A DNA stretch of 64,000 bases from a bacterium BMS3Abin02 (GTDB taxonomy: Bacteria; Actinomycetota; Acidimicrobiia; Spongiisociales; UBA4744): contig BDSU01000036.1 in assembly GCA_002897675.1 (NCBI GenBank), positions 1-64,000 of the forward strand. Reading direction: 5' to 3'. Each line of letters starts with the position of its first letter. Position 1 is the stretch's first letter. This document shows positions 9,560-18,083 of this stretch, piece by piece. The position numbers were made by a program, and so were the translations under genes. The notes beneath the pieces were generated by a model. That model did no database searches and was not told the DNA's origin. It saw only the letters and a program-made list of their open reading frames with translations.

Positions 9560-10882
9560 ATGCTTTCTATCTACCGGAACATGTTCAAGATCGCCGATCT
9601 TCGGGGAAAGATCTTGTTCACGCTGTTCATCTTCGCCGTGTACCGCCTCGGAGGAGCGATTCCCGTCCCCGGAGTGAGCCTCAGCGCGGTGCAGGAGCTG
9701 GGGCAGAGCCAGCAGCAGGCAGGCATCCTCGGACTGCTGAACCTGTTCTCCGGAGGCGCTCTCGAGCGCTTCTCGGTGTTCAGCCTCGGCATCATGCCGT
9801 ACATCACCGCGGCGATCATCATGCAGTTGCTCGCCGTTGTGATCCCGAAGCTGCAGGCGCTGCAGGACGAAGGTGAGACCGGTCAGAAAGTGATAACCCA
9901 GTGGACCCGATACATAACGGTCGTGCTGGCGCTGCTGCAGTCGACCGGCCTCACGTTCCTGTTCAGCCGCGGAACGCTCACACAGGGCATCTCTTTGATA
10001 CCCGTCTACACGCCGGCTCGCGTGGCCCTCATCGTGCTGACGATGACTGCCGGCACGGCATTCATCATGTGGCTCGGTGAGCTGATCACCGAACGGGGAG
10101 TCGGCAACGGCATGTCGCTGATCATCTTCATCGCGATCGCTTCTCGACTGCCGGCCAGCTTCTCACAGATCTGGGCCGGCACGCTCGGATCCGGTCGCCC
10201 CGGTGGTGCATCGATCTTTACGGTCTTCATGTTGGTATTCCTCGTACTGATCGTCGGAATCATCTATGTGGAGCAGGGCCAGCGCAGGATTCCGATCCAG
10301 TTCGCCAAGCGGGTGCGCGGCCGGCGGGTATTGGGTGGACAGAGCACCTATATTCCGCTCAAGGTCAATACGGCCGGAGTCATCCCGGTCATCTTTGCCA
10401 CGTCGGTCATGTACTTCCCCGTCCTCATCGCGACGGCGATACCGGCAGACAAAGGCGTATTCCTCGTTTCGCTTCGGAACTGGATCAGCGTCAACATCGG
10501 TAACAGCGCCGGGACGAGCACGTTCTACATCATCCTGCTGTTCGTCCTGATCATCTTCTTCACGTACTTCTATACGGCCATTCAGTTCGACCCGGTTCGC
10601 CAGGCCGAGCTCATCCAGCGTCAAGGCGGGTTCATTCCCGGTGTGCGTCCCGGCAGCCAGACCGCCAAGCACCTCGGGCACATCCTCAACCGGATCACGC
10701 TGTCAGGATCGCTGTTCCTTGCCATCGTCTCCGTCCTGCCTGCGATCGCGAGCGCGATCTTCAACGTGCATGTCGGATTCAGCGGCGTGTCCATCCTGAT
10801 CGTGGTCGGAGTGGCCCTGGAGACGATGAAGCAGATCGAAAGCCAGCTGACGATGCGGAACTACGAAGGGTTCCTCACGTGA
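9560..10882 (+). CDS. secY: Protein translocase subunit SecY
   Basis: A 440-residue SecY, the channel of the Sec translocon in the cytoplasmic membrane. Ten hydrophobic segments can be followed; the first is LFTLFIFAVYRLGGAIPVPGV at about residues 20-40, and the plug region (GGALERFSVFSLGIMPYI) follows it. ATG 9560 is chosen because the longer frame reads back into rplO. A GAAA-loop hairpin overlaps its stop codon. Confidence 0.97.
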   Translation: MLSIYRNMFKIADLRGKILFTLFIFAVYRLGGAIPVPGVSLSAVQELGQSQQQAGILGLLNLFSGGALERFSVFSLGIMPYITAAIIMQLLAVVIPKLQALQDEGETGQKVITQWTRYITVVLALLQSTGLTFLFSRGTLTQGISLIPVYTPARVALIVLTMTAGTAFIMWLGELITERGVGNGMSLIIFIAIASRLPASFSQIWAGTLGSGRPGGASIFTVFMLVFLVLIVGIIYVEQGQRRIPIQFAKRVRGRRVLGGQSTYIPLKVNTAGVIPVIFATSVMYFPVLIATAIPADKGVFLVSLRNWISVNIGNSAGTSTFYIILLFVLIIFFTYFYTAIQFDPVRQAELIQRQGGFIPGVRPGSQTAKHLGHILNRITLSGSLFLAIVSVLPAIASAIFNVHVGFSGVSILIVVGVALETMKQIESQLTMRNYEGFLT

Positions 10883-10900
10883 GCGAGCGAAAGCTCGCTC
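10881..10900 (+). other. 8-bp hairpin with GAAA loop at the secY stop
   Basis: GAGCGAGC and GCTCGCTC form a perfect 8-bp stem closed by a GAAA (GNRA) tetraloop. It begins inside the secY stop codon and lies about 55 bases before adk. There is no U-tract, so it is more likely an mRNA stability or processing element than a terminator. Confidence 0.6.
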
Positions 10901-10955
10901 GTACTCCGTACCTCGTACCGTGCAGGGCGCCGACCGGAACTCACGGTGGGAACAG

Positions 10956-11585
10956 ATGAGTTATCGATACCTGTTCTTGGGGCCACCTGGCGCCGGCAAG
11001 GGGACACAAGCGGATCTGATCGCTCTCGAGATCGGGGTTCCGCACATCTCGACGGGTGCCATGTTGCGCGAACAGGTCGCTCGCGACACGGAGCTCGGTC
11101 GTACGGTGAAAGCCATGATGGCATCCGGGAATCTGGTCCCCGACGACCTGGTCGTCGCCATGCTGGCCGACAGGCTCGAACGTGAAGACGCGGTTCCAGG
11201 CTTCATCCTCGACGGTTTTCCACGCACGAGACCGCAAGCGGTCGCCCTCGATGCGCTGCTTGGTGAGGACGGTCTCGACCAGGTCGTGTCGCTCGTAGTG
11301 CCGGAAGAAGAGATCGTTCGCCGTATCACCGGAAGACGAAGCTGCGCCGAAGGTCACGTGTACCACGTCACCGATCGACCTCCGAAGGTCGAAGGAATCT
11401 GCGATGTGGATGGGCTGCCGCTCTTCCAGCGCAGCGATGACACGGAGGAAGTCGTCAGAAACCGGCTCGCCGTCTACCGGCTCAAGACCGCTCCACTGAT
11501 CGAGTACTACGCGGACATTCTGGTGGAGGTCGACGGTGTCGGAACCGTCGACGACATCCGGAACCGAATCATCGAAGTCCTATGA
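10956..11585 (+). CDS. adk: Adenylate kinase
   Basis: A 209-residue adenylate kinase, interconverting AMP, ADP and ATP in the cytosol. The P-loop GPPGAGKGT is at residues 9-17 and DGFPRT at about 86-91. The LID is of the long type, but the usual four-ligand zinc site is incomplete: C130, then no second cysteine (AEGHVYH follows), then C149 and D152. ATG 10956 is preferred over upstream in-frame codons because it gives the family start MSYRYLFLGPPGAGKG. It overlaps map by 4 bases. Confidence 0.95.
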   Translation: MSYRYLFLGPPGAGKGTQADLIALEIGVPHISTGAMLREQVARDTELGRTVKAMMASGNLVPDDLVVAMLADRLEREDAVPGFILDGFPRTRPQAVALDALLGEDGLDQVVSLVVPEEEIVRRITGRRSCAEGHVYHVTDRPPKVEGICDVDGLPLFQRSDDTEEVVRNRLAVYRLKTAPLIEYYADILVEVDGVGTVDDIRNRIIEVL

Positions 11586-12358
11586 TCACCATCAAGAACG
11601 CGAAGGAATTCGACAAGATGCGAGTCGCCGGGGCGGCGGTCGCCGCGGTCCTCTCCAGCGTGGGGGCTGTCGTCGCACCCGGTGTCACGTTGAAGGAACT
11701 CGACGAACTGGCCGCGGAGATCATCAGAGCCCGAGGCTGCACGCCGTCGTTCCTCGGCTACCACGGATACCCTGCACACATCTGCACGTCTCCCAACGAC
11801 GTGATCGTGCACGGTATCCCCTGTTCGTACCGACTCGTCGAAGGCGACATCCTTTCGATCGATGCCGGGGCCATCTACCAGGGATACCACGGCGACGCAG
11901 CCGCCACCTTCGCCATCGGCGAGGTGGCAAAGCCCGTACGGCGGCTCATCGACACGACGAGAGCCGCGCTGTGGGCCGGCATCGAACAAGTCAGGGAAGG
12001 GGCCCGGGTCGGCGACATCGGGCATGCCGTGGAACAAGAGGCGAAGCGCCAAGGACTTGGCGTGGTACGAGAGTACCTGGGTCATGGGATCGGTCGCCAG
12101 ATGCACGAGGATCCGCAAATCCCCAACTATGGCACTCGAGGGACGGGCCTCAAGCTGCGCCGCGGCATGTCGATCTGCATCGAGCCCATGTTCAACATGG
12201 GCGGCGAGGCCACGAAGGTCGAGTCCGACGGTTGGACGGTGAAGACGGCGGACGGTAGTCTGTCGGCACACTTCGAGCACACCATCGCTCTCACGGATGG
12301 CGGAGTCCGGGTGCTGACGCAAGAGCCGGATTTGGTTGAGGGCGCCCATGGCGGCTAG
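11582..12358 (+). CDS. map: Methionine aminopeptidase, type I
   Basis: A 258-residue enzyme that removes the initiator methionine from new proteins. The metal ligands are visible in [14 protein letters not shown], in [12 protein letters not shown], in CIEPMF and in HFEHTIA. There is no N-terminal zinc-finger extension, so it is the short class Ia form. It overlaps adk by ATGA and precedes infA by 41 bases. Confidence 0.96.
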   Translation: MITIKNAKEFDKMRVAGAAVAAVLSSVGAVVAPGVTLKELDELAAEIIRARGCTPSFLGYHGYPAHICTSPNDVIVHGIPCSYRLVEGDILSIDAGAIYQGYHGDAAATFAIGEVAKPVRRLIDTTRAALWAGIEQVREGARVGDIGHAVEQEAKRQGLGVVREYLGHGIGRQMHEDPQIPNYGTRGTGLKLRRGMSICIEPMFNMGGEATKVESDGWTVKTADGSLSAHFEHTIALTDGGVRVLTQEPDLVEGAHGG

Positions 12359-12399
12359 CCTCCTTCTCCGGTCTCTTGGGACCATTTTCTAGGTTTTCT

Positions 12400-12621
12400 G
12401 TGGCAAAACAAGATGATGTAATCAGGGTACAGGGGACCGTCCTCGAGACACTTCCGAACGCTATGTTCCGGGTGGAGATCGAAGGCGGCCTCGAAGTGCT
12501 TGCCCATGTTTCGGGCAAGATGCGGATGCGGTACATCCGCATCCTGCCTGGTGACAGGGTTGACCTCGAGTTGTCGGCGTACGATCCGACACGGGGCCGG
12601 ATCGTGTGGAGATACAGATGA
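12400..12621 (+). CDS. infA: Translation initiation factor IF-1
   Basis: A 73-residue OB-fold factor that binds the A site during initiation. The start is GTG 12400, giving (V)[22 protein letters not shown]; this matches the usual IF-1 length, while the upstream in-frame ATG adds eight unrelated residues. It ends with the conserved [12 protein letters not shown] and overlaps rpmJ by 4 bases. Confidence 0.96.
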   Translation: MAKQDDVIRVQGTVLETLPNAMFRVEIEGGLEVLAHVSGKMRMRYIRILPGDRVDLELSAYDPTRGRIVWRYR

Positions 12622-12731
12622 AGGTAAGACCTTCGGTAAAGAAGATGTGTGAGAAATGCCGGATCATCAGGCGACGTGGTCGCGTATGGGTGATCTGCGA
12701 TAACCCGCGGCACAAGCAGCGGCAGGGGTGA
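12618..12731 (+). CDS. rpmJ: 50S ribosomal protein L36
   Basis: A 37-residue bL36 beginning [14 protein letters not shown]. The zinc-ribbon ligands C11, C14, C27 and H32 are all present, so this is the zinc-containing (C+) form. ATG 12618 overlaps the infA stop and the TGA is at 12729-12731. rpsM begins three bases later. Confidence 0.96.
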   Translation: MKVRPSVKKMCEKCRIIRRRGRVWVICDNPRHKQRQG

Positions 12732-12734
12732 GGA

Positions 12735-13112
12735 ATGGCGCGAATTGCGGGAGTTGACCTCCCCAGAGACAAGCGAGTCGAGATCGGTCTGACGTACATC
12801 TTCGGTGTGGGTCGTACACGGGCTCAGCAGATCTGTTTCGCTCTCGACATCGATCCCGACACGAAAGTTCGTGATCTGACCGACGATGAAGTGATCCGCA
12901 TTCGACGCTTCATCGATCAGGGCTATCGCGTTGAAGGCGACTTGCGTCGAGAGGTCGCTCAGAACATCAAGAGGAAGATCGAGATCGGGACATATCAGGG
13001 CATCCGCCATCGCCGGGGTCTCCCGGTGCGCGGCCAGCGGACGCACACGAATGCCCGGACTCGCAAGGGACGGCGTTCGGCGATCGCCGGCAAGAAGAAG
13101 GTCAAGAAGTAG
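12735..13112 (+). CDS. rpsM: 30S ribosomal protein S13
   Basis: A 125-residue uS13 at the head-body interface, forming inter-subunit bridges. It begins [22 protein letters not shown] and has the basic tail [12 protein letters not shown] before KKKVKK. ATG 12735 follows the Shine-Dalgarno GGGGTGAGG. Confidence 0.97.
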   Translation: MARIAGVDLPRDKRVEIGLTYIFGVGRTRAQQICFALDIDPDTKVRDLTDDEVIRIRRFIDQGYRVEGDLRREVAQNIKRKIEIGTYQGIRHRRGLPVRGQRTHTNARTRKGRRSAIAGKKKVKK

Positions 13113-13118
13113 GTCTCA

Positions 13119-13508
13119 GTGGCGAAGCAGCAAACAAAGCGGGTACATCGTCGCGAGCGGAAGAACATCGCTCACGGACAGGCCCACATCACGGCGAGTT
13201 TCAACAACACGATCATCAATATCACCGACCTGGACGGCAACACGATCGTGTGGACGTCCGGTGGAACGGTGGGATTCAAGGGTTCCCGCAAGTCGACACC
13301 GTACGCAGCGCAGGTCGCCGCGGAAGAGGCGGCCCGACAGGCGGGAGAGCACGGAGTGCGCAAGCTCGATGTGATCGTGTCGGGGAGTGGCGGAGGCCGG
13401 GACACGGCGGTCCGCACCCTGCAGAACATGGGCATGGAAGTCACCTTCATCAAAGATGTCACCCCATTCCCGCACAACGGATGCCGGCCGAAGAAGCGGA
13501 GGGGCTGA
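13119..13508 (+). CDS. rpsK: 30S ribosomal protein S11
   Basis: A 129-residue uS11 from the platform. It has an N-terminal basic segment, then [19 protein letters not shown], and ends [11 protein letters not shown]. The start is GTG 13119. Its stop shares one base with the rpsD ATG. Confidence 0.97.
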   Translation: MAKQQTKRVHRRERKNIAHGQAHITASFNNTIINITDLDGNTIVWTSGGTVGFKGSRKSTPYAAQVAAEEAARQAGEHGVRKLDVIVSGSGGGRDTAVRTLQNMGMEVTFIKDVTPFPHNGCRPKKRRG

Positions 13509-14113
13509 TGGCTCGCTACACGGGGCCTACCCACAAACTGTGTCGTCGAGCGCGACAGCCACTCTGCCAGTCGAAGAAGTGTGCGGTCGATCGTCGACCG
13601 TATCCTCCCGGCGAGCACGGCCGCGGCCGGATCCGAGAGACCGACTACCAGATCCAGCTTCGTGAGAAGCAGAAGCTACGCGCCATGTACGGGGTGTTGG
13701 AGCGCCAGTTCCGACGCTACTACCGCGAAGCCACCCGGCAGAAGGGCATCACCGGCGAGAATCTGCTGCGCATCCTCGAGAGCCGTCTCGACAACGTCGT
13801 GTATCGGGCGGGTTTCGCGCAAACCCGGCCGCAGGCACGACAACTGGTCAACCACGGGCACTTCGAGGTGAACGGCAAGAAAGTCGATATTCCCTCTTAT
13901 CAGGTCCGAGCCGGCGACGTGGTCACGCTTCGTGAACGGAGCCGCAACCTGATCATCGTCGATCACTCCCTCGAGACGGTGAGACATTCGCTGCCCGAGT
14001 GGCTCGAGATCGACGCGGACGAGCGCACGATCGTCGTGCAGGACGTCCCGAACCGTGCCCAGATCGACACGCAGATTCGTGAACAGCTCGTCGTCGAGCT
14101 CTATTCGAGGTAG
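13508..14113 (+). CDS. rpsD: 30S ribosomal protein S4
   Basis: A 201-residue uS4, one of the two primary 16S rRNA binders. It begins [14 protein letters not shown] and has the S4 RNA-binding domain around residues 92-155 (ESRLDNVVYRAGFAQTRPQARQLV, read in blocks). Cysteines at 12, 20 and 25 suggest at least a partial zinc site of the C+ class. ATG 13508 overlaps the rpsK stop. Confidence 0.97.
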   Translation: MARYTGPTHKLCRRARQPLCQSKKCAVDRRPYPPGEHGRGRIRETDYQIQLREKQKLRAMYGVLERQFRRYYREATRQKGITGENLLRILESRLDNVVYRAGFAQTRPQARQLVNHGHFEVNGKKVDIPSYQVRAGDVVTLRERSRNLIIVDHSLETVRHSLPEWLEIDADERTIVVQDVPNRAQIDTQIREQLVVELYSR

Positions 14114-14122
14114 GAGACCACC

Positions 14123-15073
14123 GTGCTGATCGTTCAACGTCCGCATATCGAAGAACAGCCCGTCTCCGAGCTGCGTTCGAAGTTCATCGTCGAACCGCTC
14201 GAGCCGGGGTTCGGGTACACACTCGGCAACACGCTGCGACGGACCCTGCTTGCCAGGATTCCCGGTGCCGCCATCACGACCGTGCAGATCGAAGGTATTC
14301 AGCACGAGTTCTCGACGATCGAGGGTGTCGTGGAAGACGTCGTCGATATCATCCTGAACCTCAAGCAGGTCGTGCTCCGCATCGAAGCTTCCGACCCGGC
14401 CCAGATCATGTATTTGTCGGCGAAGGGAGCCGGCGAAGTCACGGCGGCCGACATCAAGACGCCCGCCGGCGTCGAGGTCGTGAACGCGGACCTGCATATC
14501 GCCACGTTGTCAACTTCTGGACGACTCGAGATCGAGCTCACCGCCGAGCGGGGAGTCGGGTATCGCTCTGCAGAGAAGAACAAGGCGGCCGAAGTCATCG
14601 GGATCATCCCGATCGATTCGATCTTCTCGCCGGTTCGCAAGGTGACCTACCAGGTCGAGCCGACCCAGGTCGGCCAGATGACGAACTTCGATCGGCTCGT
14701 CCTCGATATCGAGACCGACGGTTCGCTCGAGCCCGCCGAAGCCGTGTCGTCCGCAGGGAAGACACTTCGTGAGCTGCTCGGCTTGTTTGCCGAGATCGGT
14801 GAGGGTGTCGGCCTCGAACTCGGTGACGTCGCCGTCGCAGAGCCGATGTCGCCCGACCTCGAACTCCCCATCGAGGCGCTCGATCTCTCAGAGCGTCCTC
14901 GCAACTGCTTGCGGCGTGCCCAGATCGAGAGCGTCGGTGAGCTCGTCGCCAAGACGGCGGACGATCTGCTGAGCATCACCAACTTCGGCCACAAGAGCCT
15001 CGAAGAAGTCGTCGCCAAACTGGACGAGCTGGGTTTGAGTCTCGCCGGCGGCGGCGAAACGGCGGGTGTGTGA
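14123..15073 (+). CDS. rpoA: DNA-directed RNA polymerase subunit alpha
   Basis: A 316-residue alpha subunit. The N-terminal domain holds [20 protein letters not shown] and assembles the polymerase. The C-terminal domain (about residues 245-305, [17 protein letters not shown] and [12 protein letters not shown]) binds UP elements and activators. It starts on GTG 14123, and its TGA shares a base with the ATG of rplQ. Confidence 0.97.
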   Translation: MLIVQRPHIEEQPVSELRSKFIVEPLEPGFGYTLGNTLRRTLLARIPGAAITTVQIEGIQHEFSTIEGVVEDVVDIILNLKQVVLRIEASDPAQIMYLSAKGAGEVTAADIKTPAGVEVVNADLHIATLSTSGRLEIELTAERGVGYRSAEKNKAAEVIGIIPIDSIFSPVRKVTYQVEPTQVGQMTNFDRLVLDIETDGSLEPAEAVSSAGKTLRELLGLFAEIGEGVGLELGDVAVAEPMSPDLELPIEALDLSERPRNCLRRAQIESVGELVAKTADDLLSITNFGHKSLEEVVAKLDELGLSLAGGGETAGV

Positions 15074-15423
15074 TGCCTCGGCCTCGAAAAGGCCCGCGTC
15101 TGGGCGGAAGCCCGTCGGCCGAGAAGGCGATGCTCGGCAATCTCGCACAGTCTCTGTTCTGGGAGGAGAAGCTCACCACGACCGTCACTCGTGCCAAGGC
15201 CGTGCGTCCGCTTGCGGAGCGTCTCATCACGAAGGCCCGCCGTGGCGATCTGCATGCACGTCGCCAGGTGCTCAAGGTGATCGGTGACACGGAAGTCGTT
15301 ACGAAGCTCTTCGACGAGATTGCCCCACGGTATGCCGACCGGCCGGGTGGCTACACGAGGATCGTGAAGATCGGTCCCCGTCGCGGCGACAGCGCCGAGA
15401 TGGCGATCATCGAACTCGTGTAA
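15073..15423 (+). CDS. rplQ: 50S ribosomal protein L17
   Basis: A 116-residue bL17, the last gene of the alpha operon. It reads [25 protein letters not shown] and ends [11 protein letters not shown] 15073 is preferred to GTG 15070. The final about 30 bases, including the stop region, recur at 17922-17953, where a strong terminator follows at once; no comparable terminator follows this copy. Confidence 0.97.
   Translation: MPRPRKGPRLGGSPSAEKAMLGNLAQSLFWEEKLTTTVTRAKAVRPLAERLITKARRGDLHARRQVLKVIGDTEVVTKLFDEIAPRYADRPGGYTRIVKIGPRRGDSAEMAIIELV
15392..15423 (+). repeat. Direct repeat, left copy (3' end of rplQ)
   Basis: The last 32 bases of rplQ match 17922-17953 with three differences; 22 bases (15398-15419) are identical to 17928-17949. 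Both copies end in a stop codon in the rplQ frame (TAA here, TGA there). The arrangement resembles the left end of an integrated element or a partial duplication. Confidence 0.85.
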
Positions 15424-15552
15424 GGATCCATCGAGCGCCGTGCAGTGGCCGCCTCTCGGGGTGGCCACGTTCGTCTTACCCGAACGCCCGATCGAAGTCT
15501 CCCCGATCGGACACTCCGAGATGACGTTTCCGCCTCCGGGGACCTGCGCACG

Positions 15553-16140
15553 TTACGAGGGTCGGTCGTCTTCCGAACGGAACGGCGGGCCATCGAGGAG
15601 AGGGAGCATGATCTTCTCGAACGGGATGTCGAGCGCGGTTGCCACCGTCGACGTGTACTTGAGCAACGCCACCGTCGTCACCATCTCGACGATCTGGGCA
15701 TCGGTCCATCCCAGTTCTCCGAGACGATCGGTCATCTCGTCGGTCACCGCGGCCGGCCGTGCGGCCACGACCCTGGCGAACTCGAGAACCGCATTCTCCA
15801 GCTCACCCAATCGGGACGATGGCCTGCCTTCGACGATCTCGACGCACTCTTCGACACTCCAACCATGACGGAACAACGCCAACATGTGGGCAGCGGTGCA
15901 GTAGTCACACTCGCCCGCCGTCGCCGTGACCACGAAGATCGCCCGCCTCAGCTCCCCGGGGATCGTCCCTTCTTTCATGGTCATGGTGCTCAGGTCCCAC
16001 AGGGCGTTGGTGACCTCGGGCAGGGGTGCCATGGCCTGCTGGAGCGTCGGCACCATGCCGTAATAGCCGGCGACACGATCGAAGACCTCCTTCGTCCGTC
16101 CGGTGGCGGTCGCGGGATCCTGCAAGGGGACTCTGGTCAT
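15553..16140 (-). CDS. AhpD-like / carboxymuconolactone decarboxylase family protein
   Basis: A 195-residue protein with the AhpD-type redox motif: E77, C78, C81 and H85 (ECDYCTAAH). Such proteins are alkylhydroperoxidase-like and reduce peroxides or pass on disulfides. The C-terminal half repeats the helical fold (FARVVAARPAAVTDEMTDRL). ATG at 16140 has AGGAGCGA upstream on the minus strand; the longer frame to 16296 lacks such support. It lies inside the insert after rplQ, facing back towards it. Confidence 0.85.
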   Translation of the reverse strand: MTRVPLQDPATATGRTKEVFDRVAGYYGMVPTLQQAMAPLPEVTNALWDLSTMTMKEGTIPGELRRAIFVVTATAGECDYCTAAHMLALFRHGWSVEECVEIVEGRPSSRLGELENAVLEFARVVAARPAAVTDEMTDRLGELGWTDAQIVEMVTTVALLKYTSTVATALDIPFEKIMLPLLDGPPFRSEDDRPS

Positions 16141-16324
16141 TGTCGTTCGCTCCTGATGTTGCTTGGTCTCGATCGGAAGGCGCTGCGCCACGCCCCACTC
16201 CTGCCGTGAGCCGCCGTATGGGCGGCGTCGCACTCGAGAGAAGGTAGCACGAACAGGCCCGAGGCTCTCGCAGTGCCACCGCAATGGTGATGACACGGTC
16301 GACGGCGCAACACTTGGGACCGCG

Positions 16325-16937
16325 GTGGTGCTCGGGGTCCTGCTGATGGGAGTTCTGGTTGCTCCCGCTGGTTTTGTCGGCTGCTCTGCTCGTCAGACCG
16401 CGAAGACTGGGCACGTGGGACAACTCACGGCGCTCGAGTCTGAGCCGATGTTGCCGCCGTCGGTCGAGATCGTCTGTCTTGTAGAGGATCGGCAGCACGT
16501 TCTTCAGGTTGGGACGCCGTGCAACGGCGAATGGCCGACATCTCCGCCCGGGGCGTCTGATCTCACACCTGTCGAGCGGGTGCCGGTTCCTCGGTCGGAG
16601 CAGCCGCCGAAGTCGGATTGTCAGGACTTGGCCGTTGTGGTTCCTTCTTCCGCAACTCCGCGCGCCCTGACCGTCCACGCGTTCGATGGGTATCTTGGCG
16701 GTGATGGAATCCCCGCCGATGAGGCTTTCTATGAAAGGGGGTCTCCAGCTTGGTGCAGTAAGTCGGTGTTGGCTCCAGCAGACCGATGAGGGACTGATGC
16801 TGCGTCTCGACGAACTGGGCACGGAGGGAACTTTGTGGATGGCGGTCGATGCGACGTGGGCCGTCCCGCCGTCGACACCGCAAGCAGACCTCGGGCTCGA
16901 CCGGGCGACGTGGTTGTTCGCGGTGGAAAGCGAGTGA
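16325..16937 (+). pseudogene. Exported or membrane-anchored hypothetical protein, split by a frameshift
   Basis: Two frames together read as one protein. The first frame starts near GTG 16325 with a hydrophobic segment (VVLGVLLMGVLVAPAGFVG) that looks like a signal or anchor, and runs to AFYERG before stopping at 16789. The second frame continues LQLGAVSRCWLQQTDEG and ends at 16937. The switch falls on a run of five G at 16737-16741; removing one G joins them smoothly. The family is not recognised. It may be a decayed gene or a sequencing error, and it sits two bases before the next gene, so they are probably co-transcribed. Confidence 0.5.
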
Positions 16938-16939
16938 GG

Positions 16940-17896
16940 ATGGATACGGCGAGCGATCGAGAGGAGATGTTTCTCCAAGCTCCCGTGGCGTGCGCGTTCC
17001 TTCTGCTCTGCGACCAGTTGGGTGTCCCTCTGGACGAGGCGGTCCGGCCGCCGGCGGCGTTGGATCTGGCAGCCGGCGCCATCTCGGACATGTACCCGTG
17101 GGCGGGCGATCACGAACAGCGGAAGGTGGCGGTTGTCGAGCGCGCAGCGCGGCTGCGTCATCTCGTGCCTCGATTGCTGGAGCATCCAGACTCTTCCTGG
17201 TGGTTCGCCTCGTTGGAACGGGATCGGCAGGTCTGGCTGGGAACCAGTCGGGTCCAGATGCAATCCATCGAAGTGCCGTCGGAGGCACCGCCCCCGAGGG
17301 AGTACACCCCCCAGATGCCCCCGGCGTACTTCCTCACCGCCACCCGATATGGAGAGCGGACGGCGTTTCACTCCCTCCTTGCACAGTGGGCGGGAGACTG
17401 GGATCCGGAGCTGCCGCTACCGCAAGCGGACCTGCACGTCGCAGACGATGCGAGGGTTTTCGAGATCCGGTCTCCTCAGGATTGGTACGAACTTGCGGAT
17501 CGATACGCGGTCGTTCCGGTAGAGCGGGGAGAACCGATGGCGGATCGTCAGATCTTCCCACATTGGACGAAAGTCGCAGCGGACTGGGACATCGTTCACC
17601 TGAGTTTCGGCGGATTCCTGCTGGCGACGTTCGTGCCGATCGCCGGCCCCCTGGGGAGTGCAAGACTGTGGACGTGGGAATCCGAATCCGCCCTGTGGCT
17701 CCGACCCTGCTACTCCGATCGGATCGAGCAGGAGCCACTGGTCGGGCGTCCGCGGAGCGCCTTCGAAGGTGTCGGTGTTCGCATCCGCCACCTCCGGACC
17801 CTTGGCGGGGAAGACGCCAGGCTATCCGAGCGTTGGGGAGGGCCGTGTCGGATGAAAGCACGTTCGAGGAGATGGTGGCGGAGCCGGGGTCGCTGA
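16940..17896 (+). CDS. Hypothetical actinobacterial protein, likely damaged C-terminus
   Basis: A 318-residue frame of unknown function. Its C-terminal half (WYELADRYAVVPVE, HWTKVAADWDIVHLSFGGFL, then WTWESESALWLRP) resembles an actinobacterial family of uncharacterised proteins that I know only by pattern. The last about 20 residues are arginine- and tryptophan-rich and unlike the rest. Adding one G to the GGGG at 17835-17838 would instead give a more natural end (SDESTFEEMVAEPG) that runs into the repeated rplQ tail. So the 3' end was probably cut or shifted at the junction. ATG 16940 is two bases after the previous frame. Confidence 0.55.
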   Translation: MDTASDREEMFLQAPVACAFLLLCDQLGVPLDEAVRPPAALDLAAGAISDMYPWAGDHEQRKVAVVERAARLRHLVPRLLEHPDSSWWFASLERDRQVWLGTSRVQMQSIEVPSEAPPPREYTPQMPPAYFLTATRYGERTAFHSLLAQWAGDWDPELPLPQADLHVADDARVFEIRSPQDWYELADRYAVVPVERGEPMADRQIFPHWTKVAADWDIVHLSFGGFLLATFVPIAGPLGSARLWTWESESALWLRPCYSDRIEQEPLVGRPRSAFEGVGVRIRHLRTLGGEDARLSERWGGPCRMKARSRRWWRSRGR

Positions 17897-17921
17897 TCCC
17901 GGTTCGCACATGTCCCAGGCC

Positions 17922-17953
17922 GCGCCCAGATGGCGATCATCGAACTCGTCTGA
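17922..17953 (+). repeat. Direct repeat, right copy of the rplQ 3' end
   Basis: This copy encodes, in the rplQ frame, QMAIIELV and a TGA stop, and is followed directly by a perfect terminator hairpin. It marks the right edge of the insert. No protein-coding start is associated with it. Confidence 0.85.
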
Positions 17954-17954
17954 A

Positions 17955-17985
17955 GGGAGGTGGCCCTCAGGCCACCTCCCAGTTT
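17955..17985 (+). terminator. Rho-independent-type terminator, probably the original rplQ terminator
   Basis: GGGAGGTGGCC and GGCCACCTCCC form a perfect 11-bp stem with the four-base loop CTCA, followed by AGTTTCC. It begins two bases after the stop codon of the repeated rplQ tail, which is where a terminator for the alpha operon would be expected. Confidence 0.85.
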
Positions 17986-18033
17986 CCAGTATGACCCTGG
18001 CCAAACCGCCCCGCGGTCTGGCAGCTCTTCAGG

Positions 18034-18071
18034 GCCGCGGTACCGGGCACCGGTATCGTGAGCGAAGTGAG
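18034..18071. repeat. GGTACCGG hairpin repeat, copy 1
   Basis: The block GCCGCGGTACCGGG, then CACCGGTATCGTGAGCGAAG, recurs at 37066-37110 with eight inserted bases. The GGTACCGG/CCGGTATC part can fold into an 8-bp hairpin. It lies between the terminator and the convergent end of the OSBS-like gene. Confidence 0.5.
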
Positions 18072-18083
18072 CCTGGTCACCGG

